Notes: generated from the letters alone by a model not told the origin. A stretch of DNA of 18,034 bases from Thermoplasmata archaeon M9B1D (GCA_002900535.1 MUGC01000007.1:1-18034); one strand, 5' to 3'. Shown: positions 1 through 8,672, numbered from the stretch's first letter. Translations and numbers: made by a program.

Positions 1-1277
1 AGATAAAGAAAAATTCTCAATATTTTCTTGTTTCAACTATTGAAGATGAATTTAAAGAACCTTCCAAAAGTTTTTCTGAAGAACTTGAAAAAAAGAAACA
101 ATTGCTTCTGCAAGCAAATCTTCCAGATAATTATGAAAAACTAGTATTGTCTGCGGACAACTTTATTGTTAAAAGAGGTAATGGAAAATCAGTTATCGCT
201 GGTTACCATTGGTTTAGCGATTGGGGTCGAGATGCACTGGTGTCTCTTCCGGGGTTAACTCTTGTTACAAAACGTTTTGATGATGCAAAAAAGATACTTG
301 CGGGTTTTGGTAAATATATTAGAAAAGGTTTAGTTCCTAATGTTTTTGGTGATAGAGACTCTCAGATTTTTTATAATACTGTTGATGCATCTTTATGGTT
401 TATCGATCGTGTTTATCAGTATCTTAAATATACAGATGATCAAGAATTTTTAAATTTTATATGGCCAGTTTTAGAATCAATTATAATAGGATATAGAGAT
501 GGTACAGATTTTGGAATTTTTATGGACCAAGATTATCTAATATGTCATGACCCTGGTATGACCTGGATGGATGTAAAAATAGACAATTTTTATTCAACTC
601 CAAGGTCCTATAAAGCCGTTGAAATACAAGCTCTTTGGTATAACTCCTTAAAAATTATGAGCATGCTTTCTGATTTCACCGGCAAGAAAAACCCCTATTA
701 TGATTTATCAGAAGAAGTTAAAAACAGCTTTAATAAGCAGTTTGACCAATTATACGATGTTATAGATACTAGGGATTTAACATTGAGACCAAATATAGTA
801 TTTCTTGCTTCACTTGATTGTACAATGATTAATAAAAATCTTCAGATAAAAATATTGAGCACTATTTTAGATAAACTTTTTACAATTTTTGGTCTTAGAA
901 CCCTTTCATCAGATAACCCGAATTATAAAGGAAGCTATTTGGGTGATTACAACAAGGATAATGCTTATCACAATGGAACCGTTTGGCCTTGGTTACTTGG
1001 ACAATTTATAAAAGCATTTGTCAAGTTACATAATGCTAATACATACAAAAGAAAATATGCCTATCAACATTTTCTAAAACCAATGTTTGATGTATATGGA
1101 GACACCTGGGATGGCTCGATTCATGAAATTTATGATGGAAGCCCGATATATGCTCCTCGAGGCTGCATTTCTCAAGCATGGAGTGTTGCAGAGATCCTTC
1201 GGTGTTGGGTTGAAGATATTGAATACCTAAGACCTGATTTTGAAAAAAAATATATGCTACATGAAATAAGCATTTAA
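1..1277 (+). CDS. Glycogen debranching enzyme, amylo-alpha-1,6-glucosidase domain (5' partial)
   Basis: The reading frame is open from base 3 to the TAA at 1275-1277, so the true start lies upstream and about 424 residues are visible. The first in-frame start-like codon (TTG at 102) is internal. This is the C-terminal glucosidase domain of archaeal/bacterial debranching enzymes (GH133, an (alpha/alpha)6 fold), which removes alpha-1,6 branch glucose from glycogen-like glucans in the cytoplasm. Visible family motifs are GYHWFSDWGRDA near nt 200-240, DPGMTWMD near 550-575, NGTVWPWLLGQF near 970-1010 and RGCISQAWSVAEILR near 1158-1202. The missing 5' part should hold the N-terminal glycogen-binding domain. 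The 3' end overlaps the convergent glucan phosphorylase by 21 bp. Together the two enzymes would turn storage glucan into glucose-1-phosphate and glucose. The family call is firm. The exact substrate is inferred. Confidence 0.9.
   Translation, partial: IKKNSQYFLVSTIEDEFKEPSKSFSEELEKKKQLLLQANLPDNYEKLVLSADNFIVKRGNGKSVIAGYHWFSDWGRDALVSLPGLTLVTKRFDDAKKILAGFGKYIRKGLVPNVFGDRDSQIFYNTVDASLWFIDRVYQYLKYTDDQEFLNFIWPVLESIIIGYRDGTDFGIFMDQDYLICHDPGMTWMDVKIDNFYSTPRSYKAVEIQALWYNSLKIMSMLSDFTGKKNPYYDLSEEVKNSFNKQFDQLYDVIDTRDLTLRPNIVFLASLDCTMINKNLQIKILSTILDKLFTIFGLRTLSSDNPNYKGSYLGDYNKDNAYHNGTVWPWLLGQFIKAFVKLHNANTYKRKYAYQHFLKPMFDVYGDTWDGSIHEIYDGSPIYAPRGCISQAWSVAEILRCWVEDIEYLRPDFEKKYMLHEISI
1243..1250 (-). terminator. 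U-run terminator of the glucan phosphorylase gene
   Basis: Eight consecutive A on the + strand read as T8 on the minus strand, 6 nt past the phosphorylase TAG stop. Archaeal termination commonly uses such oligo-U runs. The run lies inside the coding end of the convergent debranching gene. Inferred from sequence only. Confidence 0.45.
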
Positions 1278-2963
1278 TACATACTGCTGAATCATACGAT
1301 TTGTATTAAAAAATGAGGCATTTAATGCAATGCAACTTCGCATAGTTCTTATCCAATTATCTCTATCCTGATAAAACTTTGGCATTATTAATTTTTCAAG
1401 CTTATCATAAAGATCATAACTATCGATTTTATCATCTGATTCTTCGTGTTCTGTTTTCTCAGGGCCAATTGCCCAGCCAGTAATATTTTCAATACAGCCT
1501 TCAAGCCACCAACCATCAAGTGTACTGAATTGTGGTACGCCATTGTGAGCTGCTTTCATTCCAGAGGTGCCCGAGGCTTCACGTGGGCGCCTGGGCGTAT
1601 TAAGCCAAAGATCTACTCCTGCGATAATCAATTTACTAATAGTTATGTCATAATTTTGAATAAAAGTAATTTTTACTTTTCCATTAATTGTTTTCATCAC
1701 ATGAAATATGTTCTTTATTGCTTCTTTACCTGACGCATCTTTTGGATGTGCCTTGCCTGCATATATTATTTGAATTGGTCCTTTTTTTTCAGCAATTTGC
1801 ATAAGTCGTTTCGGATCAGATATTAACAGATCAGGACGTTTATATGCAGTCTGACGTCTTGCAAAACCAATTGTGAAATCATCACAATTCATACTAGCAT
1901 TATAATTTGTGTTAACAAAATTTATAAGTTCTTGTTTAGCCTGAACATGGGCATCCCAAATTTGGGTTTTTTCTATACTCTGAGCAGAACGTAGCAAATA
2001 TGGATCAGAAAGCCAGCCTGGAATTGTTTTATTAAACAACTTTTTAAAAGATTCAGAAACCCATGTTGAAGAATGTATGCCATTGGTAATTGAATCAATG
2101 GAGTAACCAGGAAACATTATCCTACTAACCTCACCATGTTTTTTTGCAACACCATTAACATAATGACTGAAAAATAAAGCAAGACGAGTCATATTAAGTT
2201 TATTTTCGAAAGTAACATCGTTTATGATAAAGTCCGGAAGAATATTTCCAAGCATTGACTTTGCCAACGGAAGAGCGAATTGGTCATGACCTGCTGCAAT
2301 GGGGGTATGAGTTGTAAAAACGCATTGTTGACGAACTTTTTCAACATCGTTACATAGGTTAAATATTTCTAGAGTTCCAAGTGCCGCATGTCCTTCGTTC
2401 ATATGATACTTGCTAATAGTTTTATATCCTAATGTTTTAAGGATACGAACTCCACCTATTCCGAGAACAATTTCTTGAGCTAAACGATATTTGTTGTCTC
2501 CACCATAAAGATATTTTGTAAGGGTTCTATCCCAATCTAAATTCCCATCAATGTTTGTATCAAGAAAAAAGACTGGAACTATATAACCTCCAATACCTTT
2601 GTATTGATATAGCCATGCTTGTACTTTGACTTCTCTACCTTCGATGTTTACAGAAGTTATCGATGGCAGTTTTTGTAAAAATTTTGGGACATCAAAATCT
2701 ATAGGTAACTCAATTTGATTTCCATTTTCATCAATTTTTTGATAGAAATAACCATTTTGAGAAAGAAGGGTAACACCTACAACAGGGACATTTAGATCAG
2801 CACAAGACTTTAATGTATCTCCTGCAAGAATACCAAGACCACCACTGTATGATGGAATATTTTCATCGATTCCTATTTCCATTGAAAAATATGCAATTTT
2901 TGGTTTGCCACCTAAAAAATCCATGTATTTCTGGATATAAATTTCGCCTTTGTCGTCAATCAT
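1257..2963 (-). CDS. Alpha-glucan (maltodextrin/glycogen) phosphorylase, GT35
   Basis: Predicted to release glucose-1-phosphate from alpha-1,4-glucans with phosphate and pyridoxal phosphate. The 568-residue protein has the length of the compact archaeal/thermophile phosphorylases rather than the roughly 800-residue E. coli/animal type. Visible motifs are the N-terminal GGLGILAGDTLKSCADL (about 41-57), HMNEGHAAL (187-195), TTHTPIAAGHDQF (217-229), the phosphate-site FARRQTAYKR (367-376) and SGTSGMKAAHNG (464-475). K470 in the last motif matches the PLP-bearing lysine of the family. The start is ATG with an AAGGTGG-like ribosome site about 12 nt upstream (near 2976-2983) and a TATA-like stretch near 3005-3015. 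It converges on the debranching enzyme, its natural partner in glycogen breakdown. The stop is TAG, showing that TAG is an ordinary stop in this genome. Confidence 0.93.
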   Translation of the reverse strand: MIDDKGEIYIQKYMDFLGGKPKIAYFSMEIGIDENIPSYSGGLGILAGDTLKSCADLNVPVVGVTLLSQNGYFYQKIDENGNQIELPIDFDVPKFLQKLPSITSVNIEGREVKVQAWLYQYKGIGGYIVPVFFLDTNIDGNLDWDRTLTKYLYGGDNKYRLAQEIVLGIGGVRILKTLGYKTISKYHMNEGHAALGTLEIFNLCNDVEKVRQQCVFTTHTPIAAGHDQFALPLAKSMLGNILPDFIINDVTFENKLNMTRLALFFSHYVNGVAKKHGEVSRIMFPGYSIDSITNGIHSSTWVSESFKKLFNKTIPGWLSDPYLLRSAQSIEKTQIWDAHVQAKQELINFVNTNYNASMNCDDFTIGFARRQTAYKRPDLLISDPKRLMQIAEKKGPIQIIYAGKAHPKDASGKEAIKNIFHVMKTINGKVKITFIQNYDITISKLIIAGVDLWLNTPRRPREASGTSGMKAAHNGVPQFSTLDGWWLEGCIENITGWAIGPEKTEHEESDDKIDSYDLYDKLEKLIMPKFYQDRDNWIRTMRSCIALNASFFNTNRMIQQYVLNAYFM

Positions 2964-3003
2964 TATTTTATCCAGCCACCTTCTGAAACGTAAATGACAC
3001 CTG

Positions 3004-3050
3004 TTTTATAAAATATTTCATTTAAATTATGAACAATTGCATTTAAATAC
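3004..3050. promoter_or_regulatory. Divergent promoter region between the phosphorylase and small CxxC protein genes
   Basis: TTTATAAAATATTT at 3005-3018, read on the minus strand, lies about 42 nt before the phosphorylase ATG. TTTAAATA at 3042-3049, read on the plus strand, lies about 42 nt before the ATG at 3091. Both fit archaeal TATA boxes that would give leaders of roughly 12-20 nt. Assignment is by consensus and spacing only. Confidence 0.5.
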
Positions 3051-3090
3051 GTTTAAAATATAATAGAAATTAGACTGATGGAGAGAAACA

Positions 3091-3336
3091 ATGCCTGAAA
3101 AAACCTGTGAGATATGTAGTAAAAAAATATTACTGCATGAGCACCTTTCAGGTTTAGTTTTTAGAGATGAAATTTTTGTGTGTAAAGATTGTACAAATAA
3201 GCACTCTCAAGAAGAAATAAGAAGTTTTTCAAAAACAATAATGCAAAATCCAGAAAATGGAATGCCCATCGGTCTTTGGCTTATTCATGAACAAAACAAA
3301 TATAAAACAATGATGACTTTTAAAAGATCCGATTAA
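3091..3336 (+). CDS. Small CxxC...CxxC putative zinc-binding protein
   Basis: An 81-residue protein of unknown function. C6/C9 and C31/C34 form two CxxC knuckles 21 residues apart, as in zinc-ribbon or treble-clef domains. The C-terminal half (about 38-81) is charged and has no metal ligands. No signal peptide or membrane segment is seen. The start is supported by GGAG at 3080-3083, seven nt before ATG. It has its own TATA-like box (TTTAAATA, 3042-3049) and is followed by a T8 run before the isoprenoid block, so it may be transcribed alone or read through into that block. It could be a nucleic-acid- or protein-binding adaptor. I do not recognise the family. Confidence 0.7.
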   Translation: MPEKTCEICSKKILLHEHLSGLVFRDEIFVCKDCTNKHSQEEIRSFSKTIMQNPENGMPIGLWLIHEQNKYKTMMTFKRSD

Positions 3337-3344
3337 TTTTTTTT
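3337..3344 (+). terminator. U-run terminator after the small CxxC gene
   Basis: T8 begins immediately after the TAA of the small CxxC gene, without a clear stem. It fits an archaeal oligo-U terminator, possibly partial, because the next gene (ATG at 3386) has no well-placed TATA box of its own. Confidence 0.4.
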
Positions 3345-3385
3345 AATGAAAATCCTTTTTAGACTAGAAATTATTTAGCTTTAAT

Positions 3386-4162
3386 ATGATTATATTAAAA
3401 TTAGGTGGGAGTGCGATAACTAATAAGGCTAAAATAAAAACATTCAAAAATAAATTAATGGATAGTTTATCAGAGAGTATTAAAAAAAGTGGAAAACAAA
3501 TGATAATTGTTCATGGGGCTGGTTCTTTTGGTCATATACTCGCGAAAAAATATGAGCTAAATGATGGATATAAAAACAATGGGCAAATCAAAGGTTTTTC
3601 AGAAACCCATGAAATGGTTCAATCTTTAAACACGCTTGTTTTAAAATCATTAGTAAAATACGGTATTCCAGCAGTTTCAGTACCTCCGCATTCAATTGTT
3701 AAACTTGATAATCATAAACTTTTAAAAATAGATTTTAAATTATTTAAAGATTATTTAGAAAAACAGTTTATTCCGGTAACTTTTGGCGATGTTGTTTTGG
3801 ATAAAAAACTTGGTTTTTCAATATGCTCAGGAGATTTACTTGTTGAGGCTCTGGCAAAATATTTCAAACCTGAAAAAGTAATATTTGCAATAGATGAAGA
3901 TGGTTTATATACATCAAATCCTAAAATAGATAATAAAGCTAAATTAATCGGAAAAACCACATTTAAAAAACTTGAAGAACTTTCAACAATACTTGATAAA
4001 CATGCTGATGTTACAGGTGGCATGAGTGGGAAAATAAATACTATTAAAATCATATCAAAACTTGGAATTGAATCTGTTTTGCTAAATGGTAATAAACCTG
4101 AAAGATTATACAAGATTCTTGTTGGAAAAGAAGCAAAAAGTACAATTGTTGTTGGAGACTAA
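3386..4162 (+). CDS. Isopentenyl phosphate kinase
   Basis: Phosphorylates isopentenyl phosphate with ATP to give isopentenyl diphosphate, the last step of the archaeal modified mevalonate pathways. The 258 residues show the amino-acid-kinase fold: KLGGSAITNK (5-14) for phosphate binding, GAGSFGH (44-50) with the His that marks this family (H50), ICSGD (146-150), the nucleotide-site segment DEDGLYTSNPK (170-180) and DVTGGMSGK (208-216). The length matches characterised archaeal enzymes. No ribosome site is obvious before the ATG, and the leader is AT-rich. The type 2 isomerase that uses its product begins 3 nt after the stop. Glutamate-5-kinase or other amino-acid kinases are less likely given GAGSFGH and the operon context. 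Confidence 0.93.
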   Translation: MIILKLGGSAITNKAKIKTFKNKLMDSLSESIKKSGKQMIIVHGAGSFGHILAKKYELNDGYKNNGQIKGFSETHEMVQSLNTLVLKSLVKYGIPAVSVPPHSIVKLDNHKLLKIDFKLFKDYLEKQFIPVTFGDVVLDKKLGFSICSGDLLVEALAKYFKPEKVIFAIDEDGLYTSNPKIDNKAKLIGKTTFKKLEELSTILDKHADVTGGMSGKINTIKIISKLGIESVLLNGNKPERLYKILVGKEAKSTIVVGD

Positions 4163-4165
4163 AAT

Positions 4166-5221
4166 ATGAATAAAACAGAAAGTAGAAAAGATGAACATGT
4201 AAAAGTTTCACTTGAAAAAGATGTTACTGCTGAGCATAATTACTGGGATGATATAATCCTTGTTCATAATGCTCTTCCGGAGCTCAACAAAAATGACATT
4301 GATCTATCAACAAAACTTTTTGGAAAAAAACTTGGAGCACCAATAATAATTTCTAGTATGACAGGTGGCTATGAGCAAGCAAAAGAGATCAACGAGAATC
4401 TTGCTGCTGCTGCTGAAAAATACCAAATTGGAATGGGTGTAGGTTCTCAGAGAGCTGCACTTGAAAAATCAGATTTAAAAGAAACATATGGAATAATTAA
4501 AAACTATGATATTCCTCTTCGTTTTGCAAATATTGGTGCGTCGCAACTTATCATGTGGGGGCCAAAAAAAACACTTGAAAATGCAAAAAAAATGATTGAT
4601 ATGATTAACGCAGATGTTTTCATCGTATGTCTGAATTTTTTACAAGAAGTTGTTATGCCTGAAGGGGAATCAAATGCAAAAGGTGTTTTAGATGGTATAA
4701 AAAAATTATCCGAACAACTTAATAAGCCTGTAATTGTAAAAGAATCAGGCGCAGGTATATCATATGATGTTGCAAAAAAACTTTCAAAAACAAAAATTGC
4801 AGGTGTAGATGTTGGAGGTCTAGGTGGTACCAGTTTTGCGGCAATAGAACATTTTAGAGCTAAAATAAAAGATGATAAGCTTCATGAACGCGGTGGAAAA
4901 ACATTTTGGAACTGGGGAATACCTACACCAACATCGATTTTGCAAGTTGGCGATGCAATGAATTGGAAAGTGCCTATTATTGCTACAGGTGGAATAAGAA
5001 ACGGTCTTGATGCTGCGAAAGCACTTGTTCTTGGTGCAGATTCAGCAGGAATTGCACGTGCTTTATTAAAACCAGCAACAGATGGAAAAAAAGAAACTTT
5101 GTATGAGGTTGGCGCAATTATCAAAGAACTACGAGCCACAATGTATCTTGTTGGAGCAGATAATATTTCAAAAATGCCAGACATTGATTGGACTATAACA
5201 GGAGAGAATCTATGGATATAA
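4166..5221 (+). CDS. fni: Type 2 isopentenyl-diphosphate delta-isomerase (FMN-dependent)
   Basis: Interconverts isopentenyl and dimethylallyl diphosphate using reduced FMN, which provides the starter for prenyl chains. The 351 residues form the expected TIM barrel with SRKDEH (6-11; R7, K8 and H11 bind diphosphate in the family), SSMTGG (63-68), GVGSQRAALE (91-100), N157, Q160 and E161 (Q and Mg-binding E of the QE motif), K192, GGLGGTSF (217-224) and ATGGIRNGLDAA (273-284). Position 155 is Cys (VCLNFLQE), where the family usually reads HLNxxQE, so one substrate-site residue is changed. The codon TGT differs from His codons at two bases, so a single base error does not explain it. It starts 3 nt after the kinase stop, and its own stop overlaps the GGPP synthase start. 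Confidence 0.94.
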   Translation: MNKTESRKDEHVKVSLEKDVTAEHNYWDDIILVHNALPELNKNDIDLSTKLFGKKLGAPIIISSMTGGYEQAKEINENLAAAAEKYQIGMGVGSQRAALEKSDLKETYGIIKNYDIPLRFANIGASQLIMWGPKKTLENAKKMIDMINADVFIVCLNFLQEVVMPEGESNAKGVLDGIKKLSEQLNKPVIVKESGAGISYDVAKKLSKTKIAGVDVGGLGGTSFAAIEHFRAKIKDDKLHERGGKTFWNWGIPTPTSILQVGDAMNWKVPIIATGGIRNGLDAAKALVLGADSAGIARALLKPATDGKKETLYEVGAIIKELRATMYLVGADNISKMPDIDWTITGENLWI

Positions 5222-6198
5222 AACAAGAACTCAAAAAAAGAGCAGATTTCTTTGATAAACAACTTGAAAAATTCTTAAATAATGGTACACCAGAAACCCT
5301 ATATGATGCAGCGCGACATTTACCATTTGCTGGTGGGAAAAGATTCAGACCAGTTTTAGCATTTTTGTCCTGCGAAGCAGTAAAAGGTGATGTAGTAAAA
5401 GTAATACCTTTATCAATCGCACTTGAGCTTATACACAACTTTACACTTGTTCATGATGATATAATGGATAAATCCAAACTAAGACGTGGTCTTCCGGCAG
5501 TTCATATAAAATATGGTGAGCCTACAGCAATAATTGCCGGGGATTTACTATTTACAAAATCTTTTGAATCAATGCATAACATAATTGATGATTTATCAAT
5601 TTTTAAAAACGTTGAATATGGGTTAATAGACTGTATCCGTGAGATATGTGAAGGACAGCAGTTGGATATCGAATTTGAACAAAGAAAGATTGTATCTGAG
5701 GAAGAATATATTGAGATGATACGCAAAAAAACAGCAGTATTTTTTCAATATGCGGCAGAGGCAGGAACGATACTTGGCGGAGGAACAAAAGAGCAAGCAA
5801 ACGCATTAAATGAATATGGAGTTTCATTAGGGTTAGGATTCCAGATATGGGATGATTATCTTGATATAAGTAGTGATGAAATAACTCTTGGAAAAGATAT
5901 CGGAAATGATATAAGAAACGGTAAAAAAACGCTAATTGCTTGCCACTGTCTTTCGCATGCAACTGGTGATGATAAAAAAATTTTAGAAAAAATATATGGT
6001 AATCAGAAAGCAACGGAACAACAAATAAAACAGGTTTATGAGATTTTAAAAAAGACAGGATCAATAGATTATGCAAAAAAAACTGCTATTAGCTTTTGTG
6101 AAAAAGCCAAAGAAGCATTAGAAATACTGCCTGAAACAGAGGCTAAACAAATACTGTTGAGCTTTGCAGAGTACGCAACTGAAAAAAGAATTAAATAA
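5212..6198 (+). CDS. Geranylgeranyl diphosphate synthase (short-chain polyprenyl synthase)
   Basis: Condenses isopentenyl diphosphate onto allylic primers, feeding the C20 chains of archaeal ether lipids. The 328 residues carry GGKRFRP (41-47), the first Asp-rich motif DDIMD (82-86) followed by RRG, and the second motif DDYLD (214-218). F77, five residues before the first motif, is the aromatic residue that limits product length to C20 in archaeal-type GGPP synthases. Farnesyl diphosphate as a side product cannot be excluded. ATG at 5212 is chosen over an in-frame TTG at 5188 because AGGAGAG at 5200-5206 sits 5 nt before it. The start overlaps the isomerase stop by 10 bp, and the stop overlaps the next start (TAATG), so translational coupling is likely. 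Confidence 0.94.
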   Translation: MDIKQELKKRADFFDKQLEKFLNNGTPETLYDAARHLPFAGGKRFRPVLAFLSCEAVKGDVVKVIPLSIALELIHNFTLVHDDIMDKSKLRRGLPAVHIKYGEPTAIIAGDLLFTKSFESMHNIIDDLSIFKNVEYGLIDCIREICEGQQLDIEFEQRKIVSEEEYIEMIRKKTAVFFQYAAEAGTILGGGTKEQANALNEYGVSLGLGFQIWDDYLDISSDEITLGKDIGNDIRNGKKTLIACHCLSHATGDDKKILEKIYGNQKATEQQIKQVYEILKKTGSIDYAKKTAISFCEKAKEALEILPETEAKQILLSFAEYATEKRIK

Positions 6199-7919
6199 TG
6201 AAATTTATGACTGATAAAATAAAAAAAATAGCAAGAATTTATGCTCTACAAAACGCGGTTCAATTCAATGGAAAAGCAGAACCGAAAGCAGTTATTGGAA
6301 AAGTAATTGCAGTTCATGGAAAAGAAGGTTTTTCTCCAAAAGAAATTTATCAGATTTCTGGAGCTGCTTGTTTAGATGTAAACAGGCTTTCTCTAGCAGA
6401 TCAAAGACATGAACTTGAAAAACTTGCACCTGAGTTACTTGTTAAGGAAAAAAAAGAACGAGATTTTTCCCTTCCACCTTTACCAAATGCAGAAAAAGGA
6501 AAAGTTGTAACTCGTTTTCCACCTGAGCCAAATGGATACCTTCATATTGGTCATGCAAAAGCAAGTATTGTTGATTATGAATATGCGCAAATGTATGATG
6601 GTAAATTCATAATTCGTTTTGATGATACAAACCCTGAAAATGCAGAACTTAAATTTTATGACGCTCAAAAAAAGGATCTAAGATGGCTTGGTATTTCATG
6701 GAACAAAGAGTACAATACATCGGATAATATACAGGAGCATTACAAATTTGCAGAGCAGTTGATTAAGCAAGGTAATGCCTATGTTTGCACTTGTGAACCT
6801 AATTTTGTAAAAGAATGTCGTTTTGAAGGTAGAGAATGCAATCATCGACACTGTGAATGTGAAGAGGGAATTGATCGTTGGAAACAAATGCTAGACGGAT
6901 CAATTAACGGTGCTGTTTTAAGGCTAAAAGGCGATATGCGTTGTGAAAATACCGCAATGCGTGATCCAACACTTTTTAGAATTATTGAAAAAAGACACCC
7001 CTTGCAGAGTGATAAATATCGTGTTTGGCCAACGTATGATTTTGCAGGGGCAATTGAGGACAGTATAAGTGGTGTTACACATCCGTTTAGAACAAAAGAA
7101 TACGAGCTTCGCGATGAGTGTTATTTTAAAATACTTGATTTTTTAGGTTTAAGAAAACCTTATCTTATGGAATTTGCCCGTTTGAGTATTGAAGGAATGC
7201 CTGTTTCAAAAAGAAAAATCAAACCATTAATTGATCAAGGTAAAGTTTCTGGTTTTGATGATCCACGCCTGCCAACGCTTCAAGGTCTTAAAAAACGTGG
7301 GATATTACCTGAGGCGATACGTCAATTTGTATTTTCTCAAGGAATTTCAAAAGTAGAGTCTACTGTTACATTTGGTTTGGTGGAAGCAGCTAACAGGAAA
7401 ATTTTAGATCCGATATCTAAACGTTTATTTTTTGTTTCAAATCCTGTCAAATTAAAAGTTGAAAAGGCGCCTCATAAAATAAAAGACATAAGTTTTCACC
7501 CAACTGATAAAAAACTTGGAAGTCGAAGTATTAAAACAGGTGATATTTTTTATGTAAATGCTGAAGATATGAAAAAACTTAAAATAGGAGATATTTTTAG
7601 ATTGAAGGATTTAATCAATGTTAAAATTTTAAAGAAAAACAATGAACTAATAGGTGAATATGCTGGGGATAAATTAATTGCCGAGTCTTTAAAAATCCAG
7701 TGGACAACTAATAATTTTGTAAAAATTAATGTGTATGTGCCGCATCTATTATTTACAGGTGATAAATACAATGAAAACAGTCTTGAAAAAATTCAAGGAT
7801 ATGCTGAAGAACAAGTGTCAAAACTTAAAACCGATGATATAATTCAATTCGAGCGTTTTGGATTTGTTAGAATAGAAAACATTAAAGGTAGTATTACTGG
7901 TTTTTTTGCTCATAAGTAA
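6198..7919 (+). CDS. gltX: Glutamyl-tRNA synthetase, archaeal type
   Basis: Charges tRNA-Glu. Archaeal enzymes of this class are commonly also able to make Glu-tRNA-Gln for the amidotransferase route (family knowledge, not visible here). The 573 residues show an N-terminal archaeal extension (1-100), RFPPEPNGYLHIGHAKA (106-122) with the HIGH signature at 116-119, RFDDTNPE (140-147), a Cys/His-rich insert with C197, C199, C207, C214, C219 and C221 that probably binds zinc, VSKRK (336-340, the KMSKS equivalent) and a C-terminal beta-barrel anticodon domain. GluRS is favoured over GlnRS by taxonomy, since archaea normally lack GlnRS. The ATG shares its A with the GGPP synthase TAA and has no ribosome site, suggesting coupled translation. 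A second ATG at 6207 is possible. Confidence 0.93.
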   Translation: MKFMTDKIKKIARIYALQNAVQFNGKAEPKAVIGKVIAVHGKEGFSPKEIYQISGAACLDVNRLSLADQRHELEKLAPELLVKEKKERDFSLPPLPNAEKGKVVTRFPPEPNGYLHIGHAKASIVDYEYAQMYDGKFIIRFDDTNPENAELKFYDAQKKDLRWLGISWNKEYNTSDNIQEHYKFAEQLIKQGNAYVCTCEPNFVKECRFEGRECNHRHCECEEGIDRWKQMLDGSINGAVLRLKGDMRCENTAMRDPTLFRIIEKRHPLQSDKYRVWPTYDFAGAIEDSISGVTHPFRTKEYELRDECYFKILDFLGLRKPYLMEFARLSIEGMPVSKRKIKPLIDQGKVSGFDDPRLPTLQGLKKRGILPEAIRQFVFSQGISKVESTVTFGLVEAANRKILDPISKRLFFVSNPVKLKVEKAPHKIKDISFHPTDKKLGSRSIKTGDIFYVNAEDMKKLKIGDIFRLKDLINVKILKKNNELIGEYAGDKLIAESLKIQWTTNNFVKINVYVPHLLFTGDKYNENSLEKIQGYAEEQVSKLKTDDIIQFERFGFVRIENIKGSITGFFAHK

Positions 7920-7920
7920 A

Positions 7921-7957
7921 CTATTTAAGCATTCATTTGATTAATTATTTGCACTAA
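7921..7957 (+). promoter_or_regulatory. Promoter of the membrane winged-helix regulator with a two-block motif
   Basis: CTATTTAAGC (7921-7930) fits a TATA box and predicts transcription near 7950. TTTGCACTAA (7948-7957) overlaps that point. Both 10-mers recur in the same order at 11184-11205 by the C25 protease promoter. GGGATGAT (7968-7975) is a weak ribosome site shortly before ATG 7978. Confidence 0.5.
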
Positions 7958-7977
7958 AAAATGAGATGGGATGATAC

Positions 7978-8667
7978 ATGCTTATTACAAAAAGAGTGTT
8001 GATTAGTATAGTTTTTGTAGCATTTTTATCAACTTTTATAATAGAGAATGTTGCAGCAGATGATTTTGTACCTCGTTTGGATAATTTTGGGATTTCCATT
8101 ACGTTAATTATTGCGACAATTGCAATGATAATTGCGTTTTTTACTTTAGGTGGAATAAAATATGTAACTCCTGAAAATGTTCTTAATACGGAGGTTAGAA
8201 AAAATCTTTATGAATACATTGATAACTATCCTGGTTCCCATTTACGTGAGATTGCTCGTGAACTTGATCTAAAGCCTAGTAATGCAGCATGGCATCTTCG
8301 TAAACTTGAACAGACAAATCTCGTAAGAAGTCGAAATATCGGTGGTAAAAAAGTATATTATTTAGTAGAGGGTGGAGCTGAAGCAAGAAAGGAAGCAATA
8401 GCTGAAGCAATTCTTAGAAATAAAAATGCTAGGATTATTATGAAATATCTCGTTAACCATCCTGGTAAACATTTGCTTGAAATTGCAAATGCCCTTGAAC
8501 TTAATCATCATACTGTTAAATGGCATATTAAAAAAATGTATCTTGCAGAATTAATCGATGGGGATACTAGTAATTCTGCTTACCCTGTTTATTATCCTAC
8601 AGATATAGGTATAGAAGTATCTAATAACTTTTCAGATTACCTTAAAAAGCCTGGAAGAGCTGCCTGA
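7978..8667 (+). CDS. Membrane-anchored tandem winged-helix transcription regulator
   Basis: The 229 residues hold two hydrophobic segments (about 6-27, which could instead be a signal peptide ending near NVAA, and 37-60), a linker, and two winged-helix domains. The first (about 75-130) has HLREIARELDLKPSNAAWHL (88-107) as helix-turn-helix and KKVYYLVEG as wing. The second (about 150-212) has HLLEIANALELNHHTVKWHI (165-184) and a YPVYYPT wing. This layout, DNA-binding modules held at the inner membrane face, is known among euryarchaeal ArsR/MarR-like regulators. The signal and targets are unknown. It has its own TATA-like box and ends 5 nt from the convergent aEF-1beta gene. It may control itself and the C25 protease, because the two promoters share motifs. 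That link is inference. Confidence 0.8.
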   Translation: MLITKRVLISIVFVAFLSTFIIENVAADDFVPRLDNFGISITLIIATIAMIIAFFTLGGIKYVTPENVLNTEVRKNLYEYIDNYPGSHLREIARELDLKPSNAAWHLRKLEQTNLVRSRNIGGKKVYYLVEGGAEARKEAIAEAILRNKNARIIMKYLVNHPGKHLLEIANALELNHHTVKWHIKKMYLAELIDGDTSNSAYPVYYPTDIGIEVSNNFSDYLKKPGRAA

Positions 8668-8672
8668 TACTA

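Noticed and set aside
3751..4113. Minus-strand open frame inside the isopentenyl phosphate kinase gene, and similar long antisense frames elsewhere
   Set aside because: It lacks recognisable motifs and ribosome sites, and it lies opposite a well-supported gene. Such frames are expected shadows in AT-rich coding DNA.
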